Notes under the pieces: model-generated | Told to the model about the DNA's origin: nothing | The model's input: only the letters and a program-made list of their open reading frames with translations | Databases searched by the model: none | In this document: one piece after another, positions 45,429-58,403 of the stretch | Layout of the letters: every line of letters starts with the position of its first letter | Numbering within the stretch: the stretch's first letter is position 1 | DNA from: Plantago major | Taxonomy: Eukaryota > Streptophyta > Magnoliopsida > Lamiales > Plantaginaceae | Direction: 5' to 3' | Assembly: GCA_026545765.1 (NCBI GenBank) | Contig: CM048840.1 | Span: 80,814,877-80,878,876, forward strand | DNA length: 64,000 nt | Translations under genes and position numbers: made by a program

Positions 45429-46360
45429 TGTTATTCACGGAACATCATCCCGATCAAATTGGAAAAGCGCCCGTAGGCGTGTCCTAAGCGCATCCGCAGC
45501 TTAATTAGCAATTGATCTTTGCTTTCCAGGCCTCCATGGTCCGCCCAAAGTGAAGATCGAGCGAGTCACCTTCTAAAGTCACCTACGTCCTCCGCAGTTA
45601 GTCCGAGCTAGCTATGGAAAGGACTTACAAACTGGCCCACGCTTGATGCACGGAGAATATGCCAAATGGACGGTGAGGAAATCCTGGATATAGCCACTAT
45701 CACGTTAAGCAGGAAGTATATACTTGGTGATGAGATACTTGAAGCGAAACTCTAGGCACGGACATCGAGAGTTACCCAAGGTAGATCAGCAATGAGCAGA
45801 TCTATCAAGCGGGACTAGCTACCGCAGACCCCGATGACAGTGAACGGTTGCTCTCGGAGGGAAAAGGACAGAAACTACCCTCCAGCCCATTCACAGAAAT
45901 TATTGGATCACTTTGTTCACTAATAGCCAGGGCCTTGGGCTAAGGTGCGCATTGGTGTCCAAATCCGGAATCATACCACTTGGCATCATCTTGTGAACCT
46001 CTTCACAGATAGATACGATGCTTCTCGTGACCTCAAATATAACACAAAGTCACATGTCACGGGAGAGAGAGCAGGTAATAAGGTGATAAGCATTAAACCG
46101 TAAGTCTTCTGGGACCTTGATACGATATCATCCTCATAATTACTACATTTGAGGCTTCCCAATCCTTCGAGTAAAGTCTCTGGCCGGATTGACATTGCTT
46201 GATCGGATATCCGTTCTAACCCGCGCCCCACTTGAATCCTTTCCGAGGGTGTTCTGGCTTTCCGAGTGGTTCCTCGGATATAGATATAGAAAGTGCGGGG
46301 CCAAGTTCGAGGATACTTGTAGTAATTTTAGTGCGGATTTGGTGAGTTTTCCCCTCGACA
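45429..46360 (+). repeat. Gypsy (Tat-like) LTR, plus orientation; 5' LTR
   Basis: Starts TGTTATTCACGG and ends CCCTCGACA. Collinear with the solo LTR at 25508 but longer through many small insertions. It is followed by a primer binding site, so it is the 5' LTR of a plus-strand element. Confidence 0.85.
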
Positions 46361-46382
46361 TTTTAGGCGCCCGTCGTGGGGA
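46361..46382 (+). other. Primer binding site of the plus Gypsy element
   Basis: TTTTAGGCGCCCGTCGTGGG follows the LTR and resembles the TGGCGCCCACCGTGGGG site common after LTRs of this plant Gypsy lineage. Confidence 0.7.
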
Positions 46383-48340
46383 ACTTTGATAAAAAAAGCA
46401 TCAGCGCTTCCATTGAGACGATGGCGAAGCGAGGCAACACGGCGAGGCTGGTGTTACGAGGTAGTAAATCCACTCGCCACGCCCACAGGAGACGTCCGCC
46501 AACCCGAGACAGCCTTGAGGCTGCCGGCGTCAGCAGAAAAGAATATCAGCGAGCCGCTGGCAACCGGTCCGTCTCGGATGGGAAGCGATAGCACTGACTT
46601 CTGCGGTGACTTCCGGGGCGTCCCTGGAGCGTCAATTCACCATGCACGTAGATATGCCCCGGTCCTTGTCCACTGCGCGTAACGATCTTGGGTAAGAAAC
46701 CCGGCGTACAGTTAAATGATTACTTGCTTGATCATTCAAAAGTCGTATGCAGGATCCAGCAATGCTCCCCGCAGCCATGTAAACCACTCCGCCCGGTGGT
46801 TACCCCTCCTCGAAGCGAGCCGGCATTGTCGAGAGAGCAGACAGCGCCCAATCCGGCAGAGATTAGGAGATCATCAACGAGGAGGATTTGCGAATCTCTT
46901 GGGCCGGTGGACTTCACCCGGCTTCTCAAGTCACAGGAAGAAGGAAGCCATCGCCTGGAAGGAGAGGCGGCAGATGGGAAGCAATAGATATCCGGAAGTG
47001 CCACTTTTTGCACCTACGGTGGCGATGAGGGGATCAAGTGGCGAAAGCTTCGAAAGGGGTCCATAAATGAACTTCCGGCGGATGTGGCCATACATGTCGA
47101 AGGCGGAAGAACATGTGGCCGGCGGAATGCCGAGATCTATGCCCGACCAATGAGGCTACGGAAGCTCAAATCCTAAGCCTCCGGGCGGTGTTGTGAAAGA
47201 CCCGCGGCGAGATAACTACCGATTTTTCGTCCCACATGACCGCGGCGGACATCATGCAGAAAGAAAGAAACGAGAACTGGGATCGAAGTGATCCCAGGCA
47301 TGGAATACTACTATAGGGGCGGCTTGTCCGTGGGTCACTAACAGTATATGACAGATGGATTCCAAAGGGATGAAAAGCTGACGACCACTTAAAAGCCCTC
47401 ACCTTCACATCCCTTTCTCTTTAGGTACGCCATGGATTGCTACACTTCTTTGCAAATAAATCATGGCTACGATCAATCTGCAGAAGTCTATCCTACCCCA
47501 TGTTATTGGCGAAGTCGGCAAATCCGAAGAGGGAGAAAAGCGTCACCGCAAATGGAACATCCCAGTAGAAGTTACTCTGAGGAGAAGCGGGAGGAGGATC
47601 TAAGGGCGTTCTTGGATCGATTTCACCGGAGGTTCTCCGAGAGTTGAGTCCTACGCATATTAAAGAAGCGGGTGGGCAAACTATACTGTACTAATACTCT
47701 CAACTTCGAACTTCAGAAAACTCTCGAAGTCGAGGTAAGGCGAAAAAGCATTTAGGACATCTTTGAAGAAGTAATGTATGGCGAAGAATCTGAGGAAGGA
47801 GCGTTCGGTTAAGTCGGCTCCAAGAAAGGGAAAGGATCACGGTGAAGAAAGATCAACGCCCGGTAAAGTTTGTTTCTAGGAAGGATCAAAGGGACGAGAC
47901 GGTTTTCGTGAGGAAGAGAAGTCACTAGGGAGATCACCAGCGGGTATGCGAGTCTCGATAGACCCGAAGATCCGACATCTTAGCGGCAACTTCTCGTCGA
48001 GATAGAAGCTAGATGTCCGATGGTAGAAAACCTCTTACCATGGTAGGCAGAATAAGAATGCAAAGAGCTCTTTACCCAAGTTCCACAGAGTGTCAGCGGA
48101 CACGGCCCGGCGATGCATTCAAGCTAAGAGCACGGTGGAACTTTAGTAAAGAGATGGAAAATTGAAGGAACATATTGATAAAGACGGACTGCCCGAGGCA
48201 AGATAGGTGACGGAACAAGGAGAGAGGAGAGATTAGCCAGAGCCACCACCCCACTCACGCCTTTGCCCCCTCCCTTGATCGACTATCCAGCCTCGTCAGG
48301 ATCGGCGGCTCTTACTGAGATATCTTTGAGAATATCAAAA
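46383..48340 (+). pseudogene. Gypsy gag region, degraded (plus element)
   Basis: Islands on the plus strand: EEDLRAFLDRFHRRFSES near 47,595-47,645 (the EEL..RF..RF motif of plant Gypsy gag) and a charged segment near 48,110-48,200 (RWKIEGTY, DKDGLP in frame pieces) like the LKNEIE..I..G.L.EYV linker. A proline-rich stretch follows (48,245-48,290). Frames are broken roughly every 50-100 codons. Confidence 0.6.
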
Positions 48341-50830
48341 TGGAAGCATACTCTGGCAGGTGATCGACACCATTGCCTTGGGAGGACAAAGGGAGGCGAT
48401 AGCGAGAGACATGTGAAGGAAGCGGACCCCGCCTTGGCAGGAAATCTCGGAACAAGGTGGCCGAGTGCATATCTTTGGTCCGATTGACCCCGAACACTAG
48501 CGCCCTATCTTTGGCGGCAGTGAAGCCCTCCTCCTACGGGGAAGGAAGAAGACATCGAGAACCGGATGTCCAGTTGGTGGTCTCATTGACCGTACCTTTG
48601 TCAACCTATCGAGTGGAATAATAAGATCTTGGTTGACCTTTGGAAGCTCCTCGAACATTATCTCTAAGAGGACACTAGGTCGGATTAAGATTGGGTAGAG
48701 TTTCGATATGGCGGAGTGCACACCTCCATATTAGGATTTGGAGAAGACGTCACGACCCCTACATAAGTGTCGTGTTACATGTCTCGCTCGGCTGCCACCT
48801 TCGGCCCGAGGGGGTGACCTGCAATCCGCTTGCGTGGTAGTCGGAACAAACTTTTACGACTACAATGCCATCTTCGGATATTGGCGGTCTCAATCCGATT
48901 CAGGCTGGCTGGCTTCTTCTCTCTCCTGGCGGATGAAGTTCCGTGAGCGGCCTTTGCTGAGTGGGGACGAGAGCTTGGAAATATCGAAGAAGCTTGGGAG
49001 TGTTATATCATGTCCTGAAGGCGATACCTTGAGCCGTACTTGCCAGTCACCATGACTCTGACTTCATGAATTATTCTTCCACCCAAAAAAGGCCTGCAGT
49101 CGTGGGAAGGCGAAAAACAAAGCGATGCAATTGGTACCACCCAAGATCGAGATTGTTGCTGGAGATCGGAAAAGAAACGGATCGAACACGTGAATGGTAG
49201 TGAAAGCTCGTAAACATCTCGAAGACAACAGCATCCTCATTAAACAGGCTGATTGAACAGAAGAAAGATCGATCAAAGTTGATCTGGGCGTTAAAGCCTG
49301 ACTCTTGTGACAGGCCTATCTTAGAACCTTCTGGCGCTATTGACACCAGTGTTAGTAATTGAAATATGTGTGAGCATTTCTTCATCAAATGGCTAATGAA
49401 GTCATGTCGCCCAGAATGGTTGTTTCGATCAGCGGAAAGTCTTCCATTCTTCAAAATCTCAGGAAAGGAAGAACTTTGTGGACCGGCAGATGTTTTAGAG
49501 GCTTTTCGGCGAAGAGTACCTCATTCCTCCGCGCTCTCCCGAAACGTCGAGGAAGCACTCTACCACACAGCAATCAGGAAAGGCGATGAGCAAGTGTGTG
49601 AAATACGGTTAGGGCTAGAGCATTTGCCCGATTTACTATCTTGGCAAAAGCCCGCTATTTGGGCGGAGTGGGTCTGTAACGAGAAGTAGAAACTTCGCCT
49701 CGCTTTGGTTTATACCTTGAACGGTTTAAACACTATTTCAAATCTCATAGAATTGTTTAGCGGAACCTTTGAAGCAGTCTTGGGGAATAGAATCCCGGTC
49801 ACGGGGCGACTTCCCGTCGACAGTGGTGGCCGAATCTGACGTATTTGCTACCGAGCTCGTCTGACGAAGCTTCGAGTCTCAGCAGATTTCCTAGGCATAT
49901 CACGGTGATTAGGAAAGTCCTTGTGAATGAAGTGCAAGAATGTCTAATCACCAAAAAGGCACATTGTGCAAGGCGATCCTGCGAAGATCCTGAAATGAAA
50001 ACTTTGAGGCGGTTATCAATGGAAGCCCTCACTCACATCATGTGGGGAAACTTGGATCGACGAATGTTTCTACCGACAACATCGTGGGCCGTCGATATTA
50101 ACAACCCGGAGCCAGAGATAGAAAGAAGGAAAAATAACGCAGGAGCCGGTGCATGAAATTTCAAGCCAAGAGAGCACCCGCCGGACACTTGGAGTTGCTG
50201 AAGTGAATGGATCCTCCATAGGAAGGGTGGGAGGTGAATTTTTCTTAAAGCCTTTTGGTACGGCGAACTTAACTATGCGTATCCTAGAATTCAAAAGTGA
50301 TAACAATGAGGTGAAATGCAAGCGTACATTGGTCGGGAGCCTCATACAACCAATCCCTCTAAGTTAGAGACTCAGAGCCTGCGGACTCGCGACTAGTGCC
50401 GGCGGCTCTCGGGACATAAGCCTGGAAGCTTATGAGTGATTCATTTATCTCGAGCTACTCAGAAAACCAGCCTCTTTGAAGAATTTTGCTGGAGAAGTTC
50501 AGCCAGGCTTGCATAATGAAAAACGGTTACTGACAAAATTGCATCGCGGCAGAATTACTGAACGCGAGGAGAGTCATCACTCCTTGTCACTCACTCATCT
50601 GAGTCATGAATCGAACCAGCGTGTGACGACAAGAATGCGAGAAAAGTTGGATGGTAGGCGTGCGGGAATATCTCTGGAGCGGACCCTTCAGCCGGATCCG
50701 AAAAGAAGTCGAGTGTCGAAGTGCGAACTAATGAATGCTTTTATCTGAGGCGGACTTGTGCAAGAGATGCTAGGGACTCGCGAGATGCTTGGCTACAAAT
50801 AGCAAGCTTCAGTACTAACGAGGCGCGATA
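48341..50830 (+). pseudogene. Gypsy pol, degraded and 3'-truncated (plus element)
   Basis: VIDTIALGGQREAIARDM near 48,361 is the gag-protease linker. The protease runs DVQLVVSLTVPLSTYRVE, then ILVD with a frame change into GSSSNIISKRTLGRI (about 48,565-48,685). RT is poorly readable (49.0-50.0 kb; ECLITKKAH near 49,940). RNase H is clear at about 50,180-50,320 (LGVAEVNGSSIGRVGGEFFL, LEFKSDNNEV). A linker toward integrase (DPKRSRVSKCELMNAFI) follows to about 50,745, but no integrase core was found. Same family as the minus element, opposite strand. Confidence 0.7.
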
Positions 50831-52223
50831 GTAAATAGAGCGAAAAACTGCTGATCGACATAGATCAATGACCCATTGTGAAAGACCCATGATACTTCAC
50901 TAAATGAATTAGGCATAGCATTAGACCATCCTGATAAACTGGAAGCCATGAAACTGAAAAATCAGTTTATACCTATGAGAATCAGAAGTTTGATAATCTG
51001 ATAGAATATTTGATCTGGTGGGAGCAGGAGGACGGTGATGTTACTGATAGATGACGCTAAACACGGATATAATGACCAGAACATTTAAATATTAACGAAA
51101 ACGACTAAAGGCGAATATTTGATCAGGGCACCGGCAAACTCACTTCAAACTTTAAAAATTTCAAACTTTCTTCAGGGAGCTAAATAGTAAAATGATTTGA
51201 GCCATTACAAAAAGTTGAATGGAAAAAGAATCGCTTTGATTGAAAAGACGATCACGCCAACAATAAAACAAGTTTGAGGTTAATTCACTTGGGTTTGGCA
51301 TGGGGATGGTGCCTTTTTTGAGACATCAGCAATCACCATCCTCCCTTGTGACGACGATGTGGTTGACCTGGCATGGATGGGATTGGGATCCTCATCTGTG
51401 ATCAGCTACGAATCTCGTCATCGACATCCCAAGCTATTAAACAAAGTGAAGGCCGATTAGGCATGGGCTGGGATCGCTGGTGATCAAAATCGGCAGAGGC
51501 AGCATGACGGCTGAAAGCTGCTGCGGGAAAACAGTTTACTGGGAAGCATCTGAAAATCCTAGGAAAGTCACTCATTGGATCTCCTAAACCCATCATGAAC
51601 TCATGCAGAGTTAACCCCCGTCAAGGGCTCTGGAAAACATCCGACTTGTCCGAGAACGAAGAGTCGACACCTCCAGATCCCGGCGGCATGGAGGCCTGGG
51701 AGAATCCCGTGACTTCACATCCAATGAAGGGTCCTCTTCAATGGTAGCGTGGTCATGGGCGCTGCTGCATGGCTTTGGGCCGAGCTGTCGGGGGGGGAAA
51801 AGAATGTGAGATACAAGTTATATTTATATCATTGAGCGATTCAAATAAGCAGCCGGACAAATTGCCCGGTAGTGCGGCGCATCGATCCTCAGGCCATCGC
51901 CAGGTCACTTGTGATCCTGGCTGTTGGGGGCAGGCAGTGACCATCTCATTGGATCTCTGGGCGACCTGTCAGGCTGATCCAGCCCATCATTCACGAACCC
52001 ATCACAGATGACAATCTGAAGTACTCAGTTTCATTTGACATCAAAGCAGGTGGTGTCAGAGTTGGCTGCCATCAGCACCAACAGCACATGTTAAGGATGG
52101 GACTGGGAGGCTGGGTATGCCAGCATGCACAGCCTGACTTCTGTGGCAATAATCTGACAGTCAGGCTCAGCCAGTATGAAATTGGCGCGTGCAGGGATTG
52201 ACTTCAACGTGTCATAGCGTCCT
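50831..52223. other. Unassigned region, CAG/CTG-rich in its right two thirds
   Basis: No recognisable gene, LTR or cassette DNA. From about 51,280 the sequence is unusually dense in CAG and CTG. By eye there are about 30 in 51,901-52,200, some three times the random expectation. The right end meets J-protein cassette DNA at about 52,224. Confidence 0.5.
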
Positions 52224-53247
52224 AGGAACTCAAAACTCATTTAAGCGGAAATTTTCTGAGAATACCAAAATCAAACGGCTCCATAGCAGGTCCAAAAGCT
52301 TTCCAACAACGGAAATGATTAATAATATATGAGAATCCTATATTAAGTGAACCTGACTAAAGCGGAGCAGTTAACTTACCTTTCTCATTTTTCAAGTCTG
52401 ATTCTTCAAATGCCTTATATAAAGCCCCATTGAACAACATTGCTCACGCTCTTGCGACATCAGTTAGATCTCTCTCTCCTTTGAATCTGCGGTGATGAAG
52501 ATGGTTGAAGAGGTAAAACTAAGCGAAGGATTTGATATATCACCCCAAGCGTTGCGAAGTACAAAACAATGTTAACATGTAATTATGAATACTACGCGCT
52601 TCCTTTGAAGCCGTAACCACAAAAGCCACTTTCTTCTTCACGATTAATACGTCTTCAACATGACCAAATTTCTCAAAAATCTACATCCAATCTACGTTGT
52701 ATGTAGTTTACACCACTCTTCTCCCATGAAACTTTAAGAGTTTTATCTTTATCGAATCATTGCCTTCACCACTCGATTTATTCACTTCCTTCATACATGT
52801 TTTTTCTTATAGGGAGTTGGGTAGAAACATCTCCATTTTGCCCCAATTAGAGTGCATAATTGGTATTCTAGCAATCTCCTCCACGAGTTTTAGGCGATCA
52901 TCTCTTCCTCCTCTCGAGCTTTCATGTTTGGATCATGACAATGGCGGACCTCTCCCTTTCTTCAGATGGGACATGAGTTAGAATCATTACGCCCTTGGCG
53001 TTGATATTGTTCAGAAGCTTCTCTCGTTTCACTCACAAGTAAATCATCAAATAACTTCCTAGCCTTCTCATCGCTTGAGAACCTCCTAGGAAGTCGAAGC
53101 TTAGAAACCGGCATGTGCATTAGGGTCATCCGGTCTCTTATCGGATCTGACACCCTACGCCTTTAACGATAAGCTTTACGAATATCTTGCTCGAAAACTT
53201 GGCTGCCTTCCTGGGACGGTCCCAAACAAGATAATGATCAACCTCCA
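52224..53247 (-). pseudogene. J-domain/RRM gene, unit 5 copy (disrupted)
   Basis: Begins in the intron 2 region and includes a decayed exon 2. Intron 1 has lost its 5' splice area, with about 40 bp missing around 52,557. The RRM-coiled coil exon has many small insertions and deletions, and the J domain retains HPD-like remnants near 53,130. The usual first ATG is lost (CATATCGTATC); the next in-frame ATG is at 53,245-53,247. Not functional as written. Confidence 0.75.
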
Positions 53248-54663
53248 TATCGTATCACCTGCGGTATCTTATCAAGCCAAAAAGCGTAATAATATTAGAA
53301 AATTAAACAAAAGCTTCCCACAGTACTCATATACAAACAAACAAAGGTGAACTAATATGTACATGCAAGCCTATTCTCACAAAAGTCGATAGCAACAAAT
53401 ACTAAACACTCCAATTTCCCTTTATGGAATTTGGGGCATAATATATGATCTAGTTGACAAATTTCTTACAAGCTGAAAGAAAACAAGCGATGGCATTCAA
53501 GAAAATCGAAAAAATCAATCAATCTAGGATGGGATTTTGGTGAATTTGAATTAGGTTTCAATCGATTGAAGACATCGGAAACCTAAAACCCGTGATGCGA
53601 CCACAAAATGATCAATTTCAAAATAAAGGGAAAAGTTACCAATTAGGAAAAATACTTTACCCGCAATAAATAGGAGAATGATGGCGGATCGGTAATTAAT
53701 TGGTGCTGCATTGGTTGCTCAGGAGGTAGATTTTGTGGAGATTTTCAAGAATACTATACTCGACTAGGCATTTCAACAATATTTCAACCGTCTCTAATTT
53801 TTTAACCGTAGTAGTGCCTCTTAAAGTTTGACTATTATCGATTTTCTCACTTATTTTTTGTTAGGTTGCGATCTGACCTTAATTTTTAAATGTGTTTGCT
53901 ATCGCTCTTAAAGTACAATTTTCGAATATTTATTAGTGAAGCATGTGATACACATGGGGCCTTAAGCAATTATAAGGGGCATATATGGACGCATTTTAAT
54001 GTTCGAGGCGATTACACCCGTCAAAGATCGGGGGCAAACGCACAAATCGAATCAAAATTACTACGTACTTAAACATCTAACATTATACTAATTAACAATA
54101 CAAATTCACAATCAATATATCAATTGCACAAAGTTAACTAGCTAGTATACTATAGCTCCCATAAACATCTGATTGATCTAATTGGTGAAATTAACAAAAT
54201 TCCCAATTTTGACAACAAGTAAGGGTTCAAAACACTCAACTAAATCATTCTAATCCTATTACATTATACGAAAATATCAAATTAACAACCTACATACTTC
54301 CAAACATCTTAACATTATACTAAAATCCAGATTCACAATCAATATATCAATTGAACATCTCAAAGTTAACACACTCATAATATAAGCAACTAACTACTAC
54401 ATACTTACAATAAACATACAATTGCTCCAAATTAATTAAATTAACAAAATCCCCAAATTTGGCAAAGTTAGGGTTTTAGCTAAATACCTTCGATTTAAAT
54501 GAAAAAGATGAAATTTGTTGACCACGAGCTCCTTGTCCCACGAACCGAAGACTCCGAAATTGGCGGAACGGTCAAGATTTGGCGGGAAGAGATTTGGCGA
54601 ATGAAGAAATGAAGAGAAGAAGAACAGCGTGAAATGAATCTGCTGGGTAGATAGTATATTGAT
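53248..54663. other. J-protein upstream region and spacer (unit 5/6)
   Basis: Non-coding copy of 11261-12752. About 60 bp around 53,787 are missing compared with unit 1. Confidence 0.55.
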
Positions 54664-54979
54664 TTTAGCGACGAATGGCTATCCGTTGCTAAATAAATAG
54701 CGACGGATCGCGATCCGTCGCTATTCTAATTTAATTTTTTTTTGTTTTTGTTTAATCCGGTTGACTTATTTGAGAATGGTTTTAATATCCGTCCCAAAAT
54801 AACGGCTGGATTTTTTATCCGTCGCTATTTGGCGGAAAAACATCGTCGCTAAATTAGCGGATTAAAACTTATTAAAGCTCGAATCAGTCTCCATTCGTCG
54901 CTAAAATTAGCGATTAAAGCTAAATAGCGGAATCTATCCGTCGCTACCGTCCGTCACTAAATGCGGATTTCTTGTAGTG
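54664..54979. mobile_element. CACTA-type end (unit 6)
   Basis: Palindromic array ending TTCTTGTAGTG at 54,969-54,979. Confidence 0.72.
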
Positions 54980-55638
54980 ATATAGGTATCATTTAACTTT
55001 ATTTGAGGCGGAACTATAAAGTACTATATATTTTATGCTACTTTTCCATGATTAGTTGATCATTACGCATCAACATTACTATTAAGCGCATCAAACTTTT
55101 TTGAGGATCGACCTTTCGTCGAACAACGGTGATGTTTGAAATTATTGATACATTTTAGATCCACAAGCTAATAATTTTTCTTGACATGATATTTTACACT
55201 TCATATTTATCATTTACGTTTACACTCCTCGAATATTTCTAAAATACGATTAATATGTAACAAGTTAACGGATTGACATTATCCGTGGGTGGATTAAAAT
55301 TGTAAAATTGTAAAAATGCAGAAAATATGTAAAGTGGATAAAGAAGAGTTATTATCTAATCTGTAAAAAGATGTAGCAATTTAATCACTTTATTGCCATT
55401 AGAGTTACAACATATCTTTAACATGCATGATTCAATAATTCAGCATAATTTTCTATTTTGAAAAGAGAAATTGTATAGTCATGAAAGACTACTCACATAA
55501 GAAGAGACCAACCTTTACGAGCACAAGACTACTTTCCTTGAATCTCTCTATTTCTAGTATATAATTTTTATCCGGTTACATAATCTTTTACTAATCCTAT
55601 CCAAAACTACTACTACTAATCAAATATTACATCACCAT
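54980..55638. promoter_or_regulatory. Upstream region of the transporter gene, unit 6
   Basis: Copy of 6439-7117, non-coding. Confidence 0.45.
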
Positions 55639-55646
55639 TATTTAAA
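55639..55646 (+). promoter_or_regulatory. TATA-like box (unit 6)
   Basis: TATTTAAA at the conserved position. Confidence 0.45.
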
Positions 55647-55862
55647 CCTCTCCAAAACTGCTATCCATACCTATTTTTCTCCTCGTCTAGGATCTATTTG
55701 GAGTCTTATTACGGTGACATAGAGGTTGTTAATTAGTTTTGATCATCCCTTTATGTTACCGTTTGTTTGCTCGTTTGTTTGAGCATCCCTTATGCTCGTT
55801 GTACACGTGTGTAAGTGATTAATACTGAACTATTTTTGCCGTCTCAGAAAAAGAAAGCAAGG

Positions 55863-57573
55863 ATGGGGATGGCTCAACCGGGGCGATGCAGGGCGTGTGG
55901 GTTCATGCTGCAGCTCTGGCGGGATGATGGTTCATGATGTTAGCCTCGTTCCTGATCATGGCAGGCGCCGGGCAACTTACCTCTTCGGTGTCTACTCTAA
56001 GGTGATCAAATCGGCCTCGGATACGATCAGGCGCTTAACGTGCTGAGTACCTGTAAGGACTTGGGAGCGAGCGTTGGACTTTGTCGACCTCATAGCGAGT
56101 TACCCGGTGTGGTTTGTGCTCCTGGTCGGTTCGGCCATGAATTTCGTGGGCTACTTCATGATCTGGGTTTCTGTGAGTGGAAAGATTAAGAAGCCTACTG
56201 TCTGGGAGATGTAAGCGTACATCTGCATTGGTCTGGTGTAAGAATTTCGCCAACATAGAATCGCTTGTTACTTGTGTTAAGAATTTTCCTCAGAGTAGAG
56301 GATGTTGCTTGGTTTGATGAAGGGGTTTTTGGGGCTGGCGGGCGATTTTCACACAGCTTTATTTGGCAATTTATGGGAGCGATGGCAAGTCGTTGATCTT
56401 GCTTATCGGGTGGCTTCGGCTGTTATTCGATTCTGTTAAGTGTTCAATATCGGATCATGAAGATTTGGGGCATCTGAATGAGGTGAAGGTGTTTCATCAG
56501 TATCTGGTTATCTCTGGTGGCTCTAGTTTTGATGGGATTGAATATTGCACAGAAGTATGTTACTTTCTCTCATGCTGATTATGTTATAAGTGCAACTGTG
56601 TTTGTTTCTTGCTGTTTCTTCCATTGTTGATTTCTGTTAGAGAGAATTAGCTACGTGGAACTTGAGAAGGAAACTAGCACAAGAAGTTCCTTCAACTGTT
56701 GTTGTGGAACAACCACGGTTGTAGTTTCAAATTCAGAAATCGTGGAGTTGCCAGAGAGCCGAAAAGGAAGAGCCAGCAGCTGAGACAGGCTGTTTCGAGA
56801 GCATATTTAAGCGAAAAGAGGTGAAGATTATACCATATTGCAGGCCTGTTAAGCATTGACATGGTCATTCTTTTCGTGGCTGACGTTCTGTGGGCTCGGT
56901 TCCAGCTTGACTGCAGTCGATAACTTAGGCCAGATCGGAGAATCCTTAGTCTATCCACAATGAGCAGTTAGCACATTAGTTTCTCTGGTGAGCATATGGA
57001 ACTACTTCGGCAGGGTATTCTCCGGATTCGCCTCTGAAAAGCTGCTTCTGAAGTGGAAAGTGCCAAGAACACTCATGATGACATTCGCTCTCGTCCTGCC
57101 AGCTATCGGTGATCTTATAATTGGTTTCCCTTTCCCATGTTCAGTCTACATCGCTTCATTACTCATCGGATTCTCCTTCAGTATCCAGCTAACGCTGCTG
57201 TTCATCATCATATCAGAGCTTTTGGTCTGATGTACTATTTGACTCTCTTCAACTGTGGTCAGCTGGCTAGCCCCTCGGATCATACATAATGAGCGTGGTG
57301 ATAGTTGGGAGACTGTCGACAATGAGGCACTGAAAACTCGCTAGTAAAGGCTGATGAGAACAATGGTGAAGGAGCTGACATGTATCGGAAGCCAATGCTA
57401 CAGAACGTCTTTCATTGTACTTGCTTGCACGAACCTGTTGGGGCACTTTCGTCTAATTGATTCTTGTGTACAGGACTAAGGAATACAGGAGTGACATCTA
57501 CAAGAAGTTCAGAGATGAAATGGAAGCCAATGAGAAGAAGGAGATGGCAATGGTGAATCAAGTACAAAGATAG
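55863..57573 (+). pseudogene. Nodulin-like / major facilitator transporter (unit 6 copy, disrupted)
   Basis: ATG at 55,863 opens MGMAQPGRCRACGFMLQL, then shifts frame where CTCCTGACGGG of unit 1 is CTCTGGCGGG. The N-terminal half has many small losses. From about 56,980 a long open stretch reads SIWNYFGRVFSGFASEKLLL, VPRTLMMTFALVLPAIGDLI and LLIGFSFSIQLTLLFIIISE with the CAG codon that became a stop in unit 1. Later single-base losses (near 57,222, 57,273, 57,318) break the end. The terminal AMVNQVQR and TAG (57,571-57,573) remain. Confidence 0.82.
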
Positions 57574-58403
57574 CCTTTTTTTTCTTTCTGTAAGATGTTT
57601 AAGTAGCAACAGTTTCTTTTATTTTTGTTTCAACTCGGTGTTTGTATTTCTTTCCTTTTACGGTTTCTAAATGGAATATAGTTTTACTTTTACTTTTTTC
57701 TATTTGTCCCTTTGCATTTTTCTTCAGGTTATTCCTACAATTTTGTCTGTTCAAACACTAAATTAAGCTTATTGTGTATGAGTCTCAATGAACATGAATG
57801 TGCAAATTAGAACTCATAATCTTAACTTGTGTTGAAACTAGATTTACACAAGTCCTTATGTAAGTAGTTTGAAAGAGCCAACCTAGTCTTCCATAAACTA
57901 GGTTCCAGATTGGCACTGGAAGATTTGGAATCGGGCTAATCTCTTAATCAAATTGAATTTTTCCAATATCCCATGCCAAACCTCACCCGTAGTGAATTTT
58001 GAGGCGAAAGTGGACACGAAAGGCGAAAGGTAGGTGAAATGTAACTGCAAACGTTTACCTAGTTCGACCAAAACTAATTCAGCATCCAACAAGAACAGCT
58101 AATAAATATCTAAACATCTGCACAACATCCACTATGAAATCAAGATTTCTACTATTTCATTCCCTTTAGCAGCTTATAACAACACAAAGTAGTTCTACAA
58201 ACCAATGACTACAACAAGAATCCATGTACTGAACTTCCACATTTCTCAGATGATATTTTACATCTACCATCAATTTTCCACTAAGAAAAGCGAAATATAT
58301 AATGCATTCTTGTATCTCCAGTTTGATCCTTGACTTGATTGCATTCTTGTATCTCAATGTTTGATCATTTTCAACATCCATCCAAATGCTACATTTGGCT
58401 CTC
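57574..58403. other. Convergent intergenic region (unit 6)
   Basis: Copy of 9083-9924. Nothing coding. Confidence 0.55.

Noticed and set aside
45429..52223. Bacterial contamination, suggested by higher GC content than the cassettes
   Set aside because: LTR, primer site, protease and RNase H signatures identify 45,429-50,830 as plant Gypsy DNA. The remaining 50,831-52,223 has no bacterial gene structure.
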